Of a stretch of 64,000 nt of DNA, positions 10,276-19,478 are shown piece by piece. Position numbers and translations under genes: made by a program. The stretch is from Bacteroides rodentium JCM 16496 (GTDB lineage: Bacteria > Bacteroidota > Bacteroidia > Bacteroidales > Bacteroidaceae). Under the pieces are notes generated by a model. That model ran no database searches and was not told the DNA's origin. It saw only the letters and a program-made list of their open reading frames with translations. Positions within the stretch are counted from its first letter, which is position 1. The number at the start of each line of letters is the position of its first letter. The stretch is taken from the NCBI RefSeq assembly GCF_000614125.1, contig NZ_BAKJ01000007.1, forward strand, positions 62,001 through 126,000, in the 5' to 3' direction.

Positions 10276-10388
10276 AAAACACCCGGATGTATTACCCTAA
10301 AACATCCCCATCTTTACCCCAAAACATCCGGATGTTTTAGGGTAATACATCCGGATGTTTTGGAATAAAAGATGAGGATGTTCTGCCC
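10276..10388. repeat. Array A: tandem 22-23 bp palindromic units
   Basis: Five units start at 10276, 10299, 10321, 10344 and 10367 (period 23, 22, 23, 23). Most contain AAAACATCC or its complement. The third holds the perfect 18-bp palindrome AAAACATCCGGATGTTTT (10321-10338). A perfect 25-bp inverted repeat joins 10283-10307 with 10330-10354. The array lies between convergent genes; together with the possible small RNA it accounts for the 9960-10456 gap. Confidence 0.8.
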
Positions 10389-10456
10389 TTTCAGTATAGG
10401 ACTTGACGGCATTGGGTCTTAGTGGGAAATGCCTTAGGAGTATATACCTTTCGGGG

Positions 10457-11070
10457 TTACAAAGAGTCTTTGATATCGCTCAATTCTACCAGCTTGTTGA
10501 CAATAGCGTAGATGGTGAGCCCTGCCGGAGAATGTATCTGCAGTTTGCGTGCAATGTTACGGCGATGGGTAATGACGGTATGGATGGAGAGGTAGAGTTT
10601 GTCGGCGATGGCTTTGTTGGTCATGCCCTTCACAACGCAGGTGATGATTTCCTTTTCGCGCTGGCTCAGGGTTTCTTGTTCGCTGTCTTTTTCCTCTTCC
10701 TCCTCGGTGTGCAGCAAGTGGTTGATTTTGGAGGCGATGACATCTACGTCATCGCACATGGCGAAGTTCTCGTCATATTCCTTCAATATGTTGTTGTCGA
10801 TGACGGAGCATACCATGCAATGTACTTGATGCCGGATTTCCCGTGTTCTGCCTTGAAGGCGGGCAGGTCGAACCAGCCACCGAAAGTGGGGTTGATGACG
10901 ATAATGTCTGCCGGATGCATGTGAATGTAGTTCTGCAGCGATTCCGGCGAAGAAACTTCAATGGGGTGTGCATTCAAATTGGGAATACGCTTCAATACAG
11001 CCGTCAGGCCACTCCGGATGATGACCGAAGTTTCTGCAATGACAATCTTCAAAGAAGTATTATTGTTCAT
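10457..11070 (-). CDS. LuxR-family response regulator with degenerate receiver (frameshifted)
   Basis: The N-terminal half (KIVIAETSVIIRSGLTAVL) has a receiver-like fold, but the usual phospho-acceptor Asp on the third strand is replaced: the strand reads DIIVINPTF. The C-terminal half is a LuxR/GerE helix-turn-helix (LSQREKEIITCVVKGMTNKAIADKLYLS). A one-base loss near 10817-10822 splits them; the joined frame reads GIKYIA(L)VCSVIDNN and gives 204 aa. An acidic EEEEEKDSEQE linker separates the domains. The gene overlaps the hemerythrin gene by 11 bp, so the two are translated together. It probably regulates that pair without classical phosphorylation. Confidence 0.8.
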
Positions 11071-11764
11071 TTTCCAGTTTCCTTTCTATTTGCGCTACGG
11101 CGGGAACAAACATATAGTCTTCTACCTGGCAGTGGGTGGCAAGGTCTTGTTCGCAGTTGAATATATCGAACAAGACCGCATTCAGGAGATTGTTGTTCTC
11201 CTTTTCCGGATAGTATTTGATGATGATGTTCTTCAGCTCTTTCAGTTTGGTGTCTATCTGATTATGTTTGCTGGCAAAAGTGGCGATGTTGTATTCGTCC
11301 GATAGCCTGCCCCGGAGCAATTGCTCTACATAGGTGAATACGGCCTGGTTTTCATATTCCATGTGGCGGCGTACCTCCTTGGCATATTCATCGAAGAACT
11401 TCAGGATGAGGTAGGCTACATCGTTTGTACCGGAGCAATCGATGGCTTCGATGAGTTTGCGGCGGATGGCCGGCAGGTTGAAGTCGAGGAAATACGTGTG
11501 GGCACGCTTCAGATAATCCATAAGGGCGGGAATGGAAAAATCGCTTTCATTGCCGCTGTAAGAGTATTGTTCTTCGCTGATAAAGTTGGCTACGGCGAGG
11601 AATGTAGGGCAATCGACGCCTTGTGCTTCGCAGACGTCCTTCACGCTCTTGTCTCCGAATCCTAATGACAGTCCGAAGCGGCTCATCACCATTAATAAGG
11701 AGTAATTGTCACAGATGAGGTCGCTCATCTTGTCCGTGGAGCGGTACTTATGTTGCTCATTCAT
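11060..11764 (-). CDS. Hemerythrin-domain protein, RIC/YtfE-like
   Basis: 234 aa. Diiron-type ligands are spread along a four-helix bundle: the first His in the segment around KRAHTYFLDFNLP, then RRHMEYENQ, FASKHNQID and ATHCQVEDYMF. The N-terminal region resembles the small DUF542-like domain of ScdA/YtfE proteins but lacks an evident CxxC. YtfE/RIC proteins repair iron-sulfur clusters after nitrosative or oxidative damage, a plausible role in an anaerobe. The downstream LuxR-type gene overlaps by 11 bp. Confidence 0.8.
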   Translation of the reverse strand: MNEQHKYRSTDKMSDLICDNYSLLMVMSRFGLSLGFGDKSVKDVCEAQGVDCPTFLAVANFISEEQYSYSGNESDFSIPALMDYLKRAHTYFLDFNLPAIRRKLIEAIDCSGTNDVAYLILKFFDEYAKEVRRHMEYENQAVFTYVEQLLRGRLSDEYNIATFASKHNQIDTKLKELKNIIIKYYPEKENNNLLNAVLFDIFNCEQDLATHCQVEDYMFVPAVAQIERKLENEQ

Positions 11765-11890
11765 TGTATATTATTGTTTTTAATTCTCTAATTCGTGCGC
11801 AAAGTAACGGCTTTTATCCGAGAACTGCAATCACTATTAGTAGGTATTTTGCTTGTCGGGAGATGGTTGAAGAGTGGTGTTTGCCGGATA

Positions 11891-11951
11891 AACTAAAAGC
11901 TTTAGTTTTATTTAACGAGGAAAATTAGTTTTTGAACTAAATAATTTAGTT
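11891..11951. promoter_or_regulatory. Overlapping palindromes upstream of blaI-like gene, likely operator
   Basis: Three dyads share the half-site AACTAA/TTAGTT: AACTAAA with TTTAGTT at 11891-11907, TTAGTT with AACTAA at 11925-11940, and AACTAA with TTAGTT at 11935-11951. They end 24 bp before the BlaI-like start codon. Auto-repression by the encoded winged-helix repressor is the natural reading, though classical BlaI sites use TACA/TGTA. Confidence 0.65.
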
Positions 11952-11974
11952 ATTTGCGGAAAACAAAGAATGTT

Positions 11975-12337
11975 ATGAAAGGATTGACTGCAAAAGAAGA
12001 AGAAATCATGGGCTTTTTCTGGGAAAAAGGACCCTTGTTTGTGAAGGAAATGCTGGCATTCTATGAAGAGCCGAAACCACATTTCAATACTTTGTCCACC
12101 ATTGTGAGAGGATTGGAGGATAAGGGGTTCCTGAGCCATCATACGTACGGCAATACATATCAGTATTATGCGGTGGTCAGCGAGGAGGATTTCCGCAAGC
12201 GGACACTGAAGAACGTTATCAGTAAATATTTCAATAATTCCTATCTCAGTGCAGTGTCCTCTTTGGTGAAGGAAGAGGATATATCCCTGGAAGAACTGAA
12301 GCAGTTGATACAGGACGTGGAAAAGGGAAGGGACTGA
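11975..12337 (+). CDS. BlaI/MecI-family transcriptional repressor
   Basis: 120 aa from the ATG at 11975; an upstream TTG at 11954 would add seven residues but is less likely. MKGLTAKEEEIMGFFWEKGPLFVKEM and NTLSTIVRGLEDKGFLSH form the winged helix, with a C-terminal dimerisation helix pair. In known systems the repressor is cleaved when a BlaR1-type membrane protease senses a signal; the matching M56 gene is two genes downstream (14276-16366). Operator-like palindromes lie just upstream. Confidence 0.88.
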   Translation: MKGLTAKEEEIMGFFWEKGPLFVKEMLAFYEEPKPHFNTLSTIVRGLEDKGFLSHHTYGNTYQYYAVVSEEDFRKRTLKNVISKYFNNSYLSAVSSLVKEEDISLEELKQLIQDVEKGRD

Positions 12338-12366
12338 GATTGTTGAAACTCTAATAACTCTAGCTT

Positions 12367-14232
12367 ATGAAAAACATCGGATTGGTTTATTTGCTGCTGG
12401 TCAGTATTTGCTGCGGATTGCAGGCAAAGAAAATCGTAAAGGTACCCTATTTCATGGCATGCAATACGCGTAGCATTGAAGTGGAGCAAGTGACGCTTGG
12501 AAAAGATACGACCTGGCTGGCGGTGAGGCTTTATGGCATGCAGGGCGATAAGGTCAGGATTGATTCGACAGCTGTGCTGCGGGCATCCGGAAAAGATTAC
12601 GGATATTTGGGAAATACCGGTTTTGCTAGGGATGAGTGGACGCATATTCCCGCTTCCGGTGAAATGACTGCTGTTTTGAAGTTTAGTCCGCTTCCGATGG
12701 ATACTGAGAGCTTTGATTTCGTAGAGACACCGAGCAGTGATGAAGGATGGGTAATTTATGGTATACAGCTCAACGGAGAGAAACCTCGGGTGGATGTTCC
12801 CGAACGTTTGCGGAATAAGAAACCGGATGAGGTTTTGCCATTGCCCGGACCGGAACTGAATGTGGGAAAGACTGTCATAAAGGGGCGGATATTGGGGTAT
12901 AAACCGGAGTATGGAGTGACGTTACGCTACTATGATTCGCCTTGGTTCTTCATGTATTTCACCGGTAAGGATTTGACGATAGCGGAGGATGGCACGTTCC
13001 GTTATGAGACGGAGGTGCTGTTGCCGAGTGGTGCTACGCTGTGGATATCCCGTTCGAAAATAGAATTGTTTCTCGTTCCGGGTGGAGAACTGGATGTCAC
13101 AATCAATCTGCCTGAAATATTCTATTCGCAAAGCCGTCTTTTAAGCCGGAAAAGGGATGGTGTAACGGATAGCCGTGTTTGGTTTGAAGGAGACTATGCC
13201 GGTCTGAATACCGAGTTGCTGCGGTTCGGTGAAATGAAAAGCTTATCGGGAGCTGATGATTTTTATGCAGATATTTGTGGGATGACTCCGCAGGCATATA
13301 AAAAGTATCTGTTCAGGCATTATGAAGATATGCAAAAGAAACTTGTAAAAAACAAGGATATGAGTCAGGCTTGCCGTACTTATATCCGGGCAAATCTGGA
13401 TATGAATCTGTTCAGCCTTATCTATAATTACAAGAGTAACCTTAGTTATGCCCCGATGCTTTCGGGCAGGAAGGGGGTGAAAAGGGCGGACATGACGGTG
13501 GATAGTACCTCATACTTCAAGGAAATACTGCAACTGGATATTCTGCATACCCCCGAACAGAAATATTACAATTATTATACGGACTTTGTGAAGACCGCTA
13601 CCGGAAATCTCCGGGATAAGTTTGTGCAAGACCCTCTTTGGCCGGACATGCTTCTTGCCGGGCGTGCTTCCCGTAATCTGAGCAAGTACATGCCTTTGAC
13701 TGAGGAAGAGCGTCGGACGGTGGACAGCATCGCTTCTCCCGACCTCAAGCAATTGTTCCTGATGAGAAACGGGAGGATTGAAGCCGAACTGAAATCAGAG
13801 TTGGAAGCTACTAAGGGAAAGACTGGATATAAGATTGTTGAGGTGGGAAAGGAGGTAGCGGCAGACAGTTTGTTGCAGGTCATTACTCGTCCTTATCGTG
13901 GCAAGATGGTACTGGTGGATATGTGGAACACCTGGTGTGGTCCTTGTATGCGGGCCATGAAAAGCTTGAAACCGTTGAAAGAGGAGATGAAAGAGGTGGT
14001 TTATCTATATATTGCCGACGAAACATCTCCTGAAGGAAAATGGAAAGTAACGATACCGGATATACCCGGTATTCACTGTCGCATTAGCAATGAGCAAAGT
14101 ACGGCATTGGCAAAGCTGTACGAATATCCGGGTATCCCGACCTATTTCGTCGTGAACCGTGAAGGAGATATCTCCTACAAAGCAACCGGATTTCCCGGAG
14201 TGGAGATACTACGGAATGAACTGATCAAGTAA
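12367..14232 (+). CDS. Secreted thioredoxin-fold (TlpA-like) protein with large N-terminal domain
   Basis: 621 aa. A signal peptide (to about GLQAKK) sends it to the periplasm. The first 480 residues have no motif I recognise, though they look like the long N-terminal regions of Bacteroides TlpA/DUF4369-type proteins. The C-terminal 140 residues are a thioredoxin fold with the active site WCGPC (Cys524 and Cys527) and the cis-Pro loop at GIPTYFVV. It likely reduces or isomerises disulfides in the envelope. It follows the BlaI-like gene by 29 bp and precedes the BlaR1-like gene. Confidence 0.82.
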   Translation: MKNIGLVYLLLVSICCGLQAKKIVKVPYFMACNTRSIEVEQVTLGKDTTWLAVRLYGMQGDKVRIDSTAVLRASGKDYGYLGNTGFARDEWTHIPASGEMTAVLKFSPLPMDTESFDFVETPSSDEGWVIYGIQLNGEKPRVDVPERLRNKKPDEVLPLPGPELNVGKTVIKGRILGYKPEYGVTLRYYDSPWFFMYFTGKDLTIAEDGTFRYETEVLLPSGATLWISRSKIELFLVPGGELDVTINLPEIFYSQSRLLSRKRDGVTDSRVWFEGDYAGLNTELLRFGEMKSLSGADDFYADICGMTPQAYKKYLFRHYEDMQKKLVKNKDMSQACRTYIRANLDMNLFSLIYNYKSNLSYAPMLSGRKGVKRADMTVDSTSYFKEILQLDILHTPEQKYYNYYTDFVKTATGNLRDKFVQDPLWPDMLLAGRASRNLSKYMPLTEEERRTVDSIASPDLKQLFLMRNGRIEAELKSELEATKGKTGYKIVEVGKEVAADSLLQVITRPYRGKMVLVDMWNTWCGPCMRAMKSLKPLKEEMKEVVYLYIADETSPEGKWKVTIPDIPGIHCRISNEQSTALAKLYEYPGIPTYFVVNREGDISYKATGFPGVEILRNELIK

Positions 14233-14275
14233 CTGTAAATAGTAAATCGTAAATCCTTAAATAGTAAATAACTCC

Positions 14276-16366
14276 ATGGGTCTGTTTTTTGTTTATATAC
14301 TCAAATCATCCGTTTGTCTGGCGATATTCTATCTGTTTTATCGCTTGTTGCTGGCACGCGAGACGTTTCATCGTTTCAACCGTTTTTCATTGTTGGGCAT
14401 TTTGCTGTTGTCCTGCCTATTGCCTTTGGTAGAGGTAAATGTGAAGCAGGAGACGGAAGTGCACCAGACCATGCTGACATTGGAGCAGTTGCTGATGATG
14501 GCAGATGCAGTGAATGCCACTGAGGCCGGAGCAAGGGCTGAAACGGCAACAGTCACCTGGATACAAGTGGCGCTACTTGTCTATCTGGCAGGAATCGTTT
14601 TCTTTGCCTTCCGCAACGTATGTTCGTTGGTACGGTTACTGATGTTGCTGAAATCGGGTAAAAAAGAGGATATCGGCAGCTACTTACCGGGCAGAAAGGA
14701 ACGTGTCACTCTGATTGTGCACAATCGTGACATAGCTCCGTTCAGTTGGATGGGATATATTGTCATTTCACGGAAAGACTTGGAGGAGAACGGACGGGAA
14801 ATCCTTATCCATGAGCTTGCCCATATCCATAACCGCCATTCCTGGGACTTGCTGGTGACCGATGTCTGCATTTTCTTTCAGTGGTTCAATCCGGCATCGT
14901 GGCTGCTGAAGCAGGAATTGCAGAATATCCATGAGTTTGAAGCCGATGAAACGGTGATAAAGGAAGGTGTGGACGCAAAACAGTATCAACTATTATTGAT
15001 TAAAAAAGCTGTCGGCACAAGGCTCTACTCTATGGCCAACAGCTTTAATCACAGTAAACTTAAAAAACGTATCACTATGATGTTAAAAGAAAAATCAAGT
15101 CCGTGGGCACGTTTGAAGTATCTTTATGTACTTCCGGTAGCTGCTATTGCAGTAACAGCTTTTGCCCGTCCCGAAGTCTCCGATAAAGTGGAAGAGATTT
15201 CAAGCGTCAAAGTTAACGATTTGGCTGCAATTGTAGAAACAAAAGTGACGGAAAGTGTAGGAGACACAACGAAACCTGCTGATGTGAAGTATGTACCGAC
15301 GGAAGTCCGCAAGCAGTTGAAGGGGACTCCGGTCTTTGAAGTGGTAGAGGAGATGCCGGAATTTCCCGGTGGTGGAATGAGTGCTTTCATGGACTATATC
15401 AAGACGAATATGCGTTATCCGGCATCTGCCAAAGAGAAAGGTACGCAGGGACGTGTGACAGTCCGGTTTGTGGTGGATAAGGATGGAAGTATCAAGGAAC
15501 CGGAGCTTCTCCGTTCTGTAGATAAGGATATGGATGCCGAGGCGCTGCGTTTGATAAGCAGTATGCCGAAGTGGAAACCGGGGAAACAGAAGGGGCAGCC
15601 GGTGGCGGTGAAATATACGGCTCCGGTGATGTTCAGGCTGGATGACGATAAACTTGAAAAGACTTCTTCTGCCAATGCCATTACAGTTGAAGGATATGCA
15701 GGTAATGGGAAAGAACCATTGTGTATTGTGGATGGAAAGGAGATGACGCCCTCTATCATGAGTGCATTGAATCCTGATAAGATAGAACGTATAACGGTTC
15801 TGAAAGACAAATCTGCCACGGACTTATATGGAGAAAAGGGAAAGAATGGCGTTATGCTGATAAATTTAAAGAAAGGAGGCACTCCTTTTGTGGTAGGTGT
15901 GCCGACGGAAAAAGTGGAACTCCCGGAAATAGAAGGGGGGCATTTGAATGGTGAGAAGGCCGATTTGTCTGATGTGGATATTTATGTAGATCGTGTGAAG
16001 ATTGATTTGGCAGGGAAAGGGCTGGAAGATGTTATATCGGCCGACCAGATAGCGAACATAAATGTGGATAAGATTCCAGGTAAAAAGGGGGTTATCTCTA
16101 TTACTACCAAGAAGAATGCCGGAAAAACTTCCGCTAAGGGCAGTATGAAAGTGGAAGGTAAAGTGGTGGATGAGCAGGGTGAGCCGATTGTCGGTGCAGC
16201 TGTTTTGATAGAAGGTACTACTTCGGGAGCTATTACGGATGTGGATGGCAACTTTGTTCTCTCCGTACCCTCCAAGGATGCTATACTGTCTGTTTCGTAC
16301 ATAGGTGTAGCTACCAGCAAAGTGAAGGCTCAGCCTAAGCTTACAGTAACCTTAAAAAGTGAATAG
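14276..16366 (+). CDS. BlaR1-like M56 metallopeptidase fused to TonB, plug-like and carboxypeptidase-like domains
   Basis: 696 aa. Several transmembrane helices surround an M56 protease core with the zinc motif HELAH (His179, Glu180, His183) and HEFEADE near 219-225. A last TM helix near residues 280-300 leads to a periplasmic part: a TonB C-terminal domain (FPGGGMSAFMDYIKTNMRYP through KWKPGKQKGQPVAV), a plug-like segment (PLCIVDGKEM...IERITVLKDKSATDLYG), a weaker second copy of it (VDIYVDRVKID...ISITTKK), and a C-terminal CarboxypepD_reg-like domain (GKVVDEQGEPIVGAAVLIEGT). In the family model it senses an envelope signal and cleaves the BlaI-like repressor. No beta-lactamase gene is linked. 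Confidence 0.88.
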   Translation: MGLFFVYILKSSVCLAIFYLFYRLLLARETFHRFNRFSLLGILLLSCLLPLVEVNVKQETEVHQTMLTLEQLLMMADAVNATEAGARAETATVTWIQVALLVYLAGIVFFAFRNVCSLVRLLMLLKSGKKEDIGSYLPGRKERVTLIVHNRDIAPFSWMGYIVISRKDLEENGREILIHELAHIHNRHSWDLLVTDVCIFFQWFNPASWLLKQELQNIHEFEADETVIKEGVDAKQYQLLLIKKAVGTRLYSMANSFNHSKLKKRITMMLKEKSSPWARLKYLYVLPVAAIAVTAFARPEVSDKVEEISSVKVNDLAAIVETKVTESVGDTTKPADVKYVPTEVRKQLKGTPVFEVVEEMPEFPGGGMSAFMDYIKTNMRYPASAKEKGTQGRVTVRFVVDKDGSIKEPELLRSVDKDMDAEALRLISSMPKWKPGKQKGQPVAVKYTAPVMFRLDDDKLEKTSSANAITVEGYAGNGKEPLCIVDGKEMTPSIMSALNPDKIERITVLKDKSATDLYGEKGKNGVMLINLKKGGTPFVVGVPTEKVELPEIEGGHLNGEKADLSDVDIYVDRVKIDLAGKGLEDVISADQIANINVDKIPGKKGVISITTKKNAGKTSAKGSMKVEGKVVDEQGEPIVGAAVLIEGTTSGAITDVDGNFVLSVPSKDAILSVSYIGVATSKVKAQPKLTVTLKSE

Positions 16367-16378
16367 TCTCTGATAACT

Positions 16379-17149
16379 ATGACAAGTAAAATTCTTTCTT
16401 TGTTTCTAATTCTGATAGCTGTGGGGGCAGGGCTTTGCTCTGCCCAGACAGCCGGTAAGAAATATTATTTGATGGACGGGCTTTTCTTTGAAGGAATGCC
16501 GCCCTGCGTGAGTTCGGACAATGTCGTGGCTTTCATCGTCCACAAAGATAGTGAAGGGCACGAGGTTATGGAACTTCGTCTGCGCAAGAGTTTTGTACTG
16601 CCGGAGGATGTAAGCAGATACGCTACTCCTGCCGAAGACGTACCTGGCTCGGAAGCGTTCTTGATGAGCTATCGGGGCGGTATGGGACAGAAGCTCCCGA
16701 TAGGCGGTGCCGTACGGACTCTGAAGACGGAGGAGTGGATGGGCAAAGCCTTTCCGGACTTCAAAGTAAAAGATACCGCAGGGAGGGAGTGGACTAATGC
16801 CGATGTAGTGGGGCGTCCTATGGTCTTGAACTTCTGGTATACCGGTTGCGGGCCCTGCATCCGCGAAATGCCGGAATTGAACAAATGGATGGAACTTTAT
16901 CCCGATGTAGCCTATTTTGCCACGACGTTTGACAGTGCTGCCCAGATAAGGAAGATTGTAGAGAATCGTCCTTTCCTCTTTACCCAGATAGCCGATGAGT
17001 TGTTTTTCTTTACGACCTTTAATGTGAGCGGTATGCCCGTGACGATACTGGTGGATAAGAAAGGCGTTATCCGCCATATAGAACAAGGTACCGGGACTGC
17101 GAAACTCCGGTATATGCAGGACAAGTTGCAGGAACTTGTCAGCGAATAG
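16379..17149 (+). CDS. TlpA-family thiol-disulfide protein
   Basis: 256 aa with a signal peptide (to about CSAQ). The thioredoxin-fold half starts near residue 120 (GKAFPDFKVKDTAGREW), has CGPC at Cys157/Cys160 and the cis-Pro loop VSGMPVTILVD. It lies 12 bp after the BlaR1-like gene, so the operon holds repressor, two thioredoxin-fold exported proteins and the sensor protease. This suggests the system senses or manages envelope redox or protein damage; that link is inference. Confidence 0.86.
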   Translation: MTSKILSLFLILIAVGAGLCSAQTAGKKYYLMDGLFFEGMPPCVSSDNVVAFIVHKDSEGHEVMELRLRKSFVLPEDVSRYATPAEDVPGSEAFLMSYRGGMGQKLPIGGAVRTLKTEEWMGKAFPDFKVKDTAGREWTNADVVGRPMVLNFWYTGCGPCIREMPELNKWMELYPDVAYFATTFDSAAQIRKIVENRPFLFTQIADELFFFTTFNVSGMPVTILVDKKGVIRHIEQGTGTAKLRYMQDKLQELVSE

Positions 17150-17192
17150 TTCTTTCTTGATGAAGAGGGGATAAGGATTTCAGGGGATTTCT

Positions 17193-17222
17193 TTTGTCCT
17201 TTCACAGATTATCATACCTTTG
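17193..17222 (+). promoter_or_regulatory. Bacteroides-type promoter for Ntn hydrolase gene
   Basis: TTTG at 17193-17196 and TACCTTTG at 17215-17222, 18 bp apart, lie 28 bp before the start codon at 17251. Confidence 0.65.
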
Positions 17223-17250
17223 TGAATATAAATCTAAGGAAGGCAAGGTT

Positions 17251-18488
17251 ATGATAAAACATTTTTTTTTAATATTAGGACTGCTTGCGGCATTCACTGC
17301 CGGGCCGGTTCTGGCTTGTACATCTGCCGTCGTTTCCGGAAAGGTTACTCCTGACGGTCGTCCGTTGCTATGGAAAAACCGTGATACGGACTATCTGCGA
17401 AATCATGTTGCTTATATAAAAGGGGAGAAGTATAACTTCATTGCCGATGTGAATAGTGCTAACTTTCCTGCCTTGAAGGAGGCATGGATGGGCACAAACT
17501 CTGCCGGTTTTGCCTTGATGAATACCCAATCCTACAATCTGGTGGAAGTGAAAGACGGGGAAGAACGGGGAGCAGCCAATGGGAGGATTATCTACCGCGC
17601 TTTGGAAGTTTGTGCCACGGTGGAGGATTTCTGCCATTTCCTTGATACCATTTCCAAGCCCAGCCTGATAGAGGCCAATTTTGGCGTAATCGATGCTCAA
17701 GCGGTGCCGCCGTATTTGAGGTGGATTATTATAAATATACGATGTATGATGCCAATAATCCCAAAGATGCTCCTTACGGCTACATTGCCCGTACCAACTT
17801 CTCTTTTGCCGGTGAAGTGAATCGGGGGGCGGGTTATGTGCGCTATATGGAGGCAGACCGGGTACTGATGAGAGCTTCTGCAACGGGAGGAATCACGCCG
17901 CAGGGCATCTTCAATAATCTTTCACGTTCGTTTCGCAACGGCATGCTCGATATTGATTTGAAGAGCGGGAAGTTTAATCGCCCGCAAGGTTCCGGTTGGT
18001 TTGTCGACCAGGATTTTATTCCCCGTAACAGCACTTCCTGTTCCATTGTGGTGCAGGGCGTAAAACCGGGTGAGAAGGCGGAACTTACTACGATGTGGAC
18101 AATGCTGGGATATCCTCCTACGGGCATTGCCGTGCCACTTTGGGCGAAGGATGCGGATAGACTTCTGCCTCCGATGGTGTGTTGGGACAAGGCGTGTGCC
18201 GCCGCTCCGCTCAGTGATTGGTCACTCCGGCTTTCCAACAATGTCTTCTGTTACAATCAGGGGATGGGAACCAATCGTTATCTGAATTGGGAAAAACTGT
18301 ACAATATGGAGAATAACGGCTATATGCAACAGCTTGTTCCGGTGGAGGCGGAGGTGTTTCGCCGTACATGCCCATTGTTGGACAGTTGGAGACGGCAAGG
18401 AAGCATTGATTCTCAAGAAATGCAGAAGCTCTATCAAGATGTGGAAGCACTTGTCCGAAAGGCTTATACGCCTTTGATGGAACGATGA
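17251..18488 (+). CDS. Linear amide C-N hydrolase (Ntn family, bile-salt-hydrolase/C45-like) (frameshifted)
   Basis: The signal peptide ends PVLA just before Cys23, which would become the N-terminal nucleophile of an Ntn hydrolase (CTSAVVSG, then LLWKNRDTD and [16 protein letters not shown]). The frame breaks at about 17700-17704: one G restores [17 protein letters not shown] and a 412-aa protein. Relatives hydrolyse linear amides such as penicillin V, conjugated bile acids or acyl amino acids; this exported branch is poorly defined and I cannot name the substrate. VLAC could also be read as a lipobox, but the nucleophile role is more likely. The 3' end overlaps miaA by 25 bp. Confidence 0.75.
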
Positions 18489-19369
18489 CAGTATTCCAGT
18501 ATTTCCCTTTCCTGCTCCGGGTGGAACCAGCGGATTTCCTCGTCCCGTTTGAACCAGGTCATTTGCTTACGGGAATAGATGCGTGAGTTTTGCTTTATCT
18601 TCTCAATGGCAAAGGGTAATGTCCATTCGCCGTCCAGGTACTTGAATATTTCTTTGTAGCCTACTGTGTTCAGGGAATTCAGACTTTTATGCGGATAGAC
18701 CATGCGCGCTTCTTCCACCAAACCCTCTTCCACCATTTGGTCCACCCGGCAGTTGATGCGTTCATAAAGCTCTTCCCGGTCACGCGTTAGTCCTATTTTG
18801 ATAATACGGAAGGGGCGTTCTTTCTTTTGTCGGGTGCGGAAGGAAGTGTAGGTCTTTCCCGTCATGTAGCAGATTTCCAAAGCATGGACTACGCGTTTGG
18901 GATTTTTCAAATCTACTGTTTTGTAGTATTCCGGATCCAGCAGCTTAAGTTCCGCACAAAGTCTTTCCAGACCTTCTGTTTCATATTTGTGCAGCATGAG
19001 CTGGCGTGTATCGGCATCTACGGTCGGAATGTCGTCAATCCCTTTACAGACTGCATCTACATACATCATTGAGCCTCCGGTCAGCAGTACGGTGTCATGC
19101 TCTGTAAACAAGCCTTCCAGCAGCTTCATCACTTCCGCTTCGTATTGGGCGGCACTGTAATAGTCTGTCAGCTTCAGGGTGCCGACGAAGTGATGCTGTA
19201 CCCGTTGCAGTTGCTCCGGTGTAGGGGCAGCCGTGCCTATCTTTAAATCTGCATAGAGTTGTCTCGAATCGGCCGAGACGATACAAGTATGGAAATGTTC
19301 TGCCAATCGGAGGCTTAGCTCTGTTTTGCCTACTCCGGTAGGACCGATAAGTACGATTAGGGTGTGCAT
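18464..19369 (-). CDS. miaA: tRNA dimethylallyltransferase MiaA
   Basis: 301 aa. Transfers a dimethylallyl group to N6 of A37 in tRNAs that read codons starting with U. The P-loop [10 protein letters not shown] is at residues 9-18, followed by [15 protein letters not shown] and the [18 protein letters not shown] substrate region. Length is typical. The gene is convergent with the Ntn hydrolase gene, their ends overlapping by 25 bp. A hairpin upstream (19382-19453) separates it from the preceding gene. Confidence 0.95.
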   Translation of the reverse strand: MHTLIVLIGPTGVGKTELSLRLAEHFHTCIVSADSRQLYADLKIGTAAPTPEQLQRVQHHFVGTLKLTDYYSAAQYEAEVMKLLEGLFTEHDTVLLTGGSMMYVDAVCKGIDDIPTVDADTRQLMLHKYETEGLERLCAELKLLDPEYYKTVDLKNPKRVVHALEICYMTGKTYTSFRTRQKKERPFRIIKIGLTRDREELYERINCRVDQMVEEGLVEEARMVYPHKSLNSLNTVGYKEIFKYLDGEWTLPFAIEKIKQNSRIYSRKQMTWFKRDEEIRWFHPEQEREILEYCHRSIKGV

Positions 19370-19381
19370 GCGGATAAAAAA

Positions 19382-19453
19382 TTAGGCACGGATTACGCGG
19401 ATTACACGGAATATTCAATAACAGCCGTGTGTTTCCGTGTAATCCGTGCCTAA
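19382..19453. terminator. Long inverted repeat, likely bidirectional terminator
   Basis: A perfect 15-bp arm TTAGGCACGGATTAC (19382-19396) pairs with 19439-19453. Inner words ATTACACGGAA and TTCCGTGT pair too. A near copy of this element is at 57850-57913. Confidence 0.7.
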
Positions 19454-19478
19454 AAGAAAATCTGTATGGTATGTCTGT

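Noticed and set aside
10276..10388. CRISPR array
   Set aside because: Units are contiguous palindromes without unique spacers of 30 bp, and no cas genes are near.
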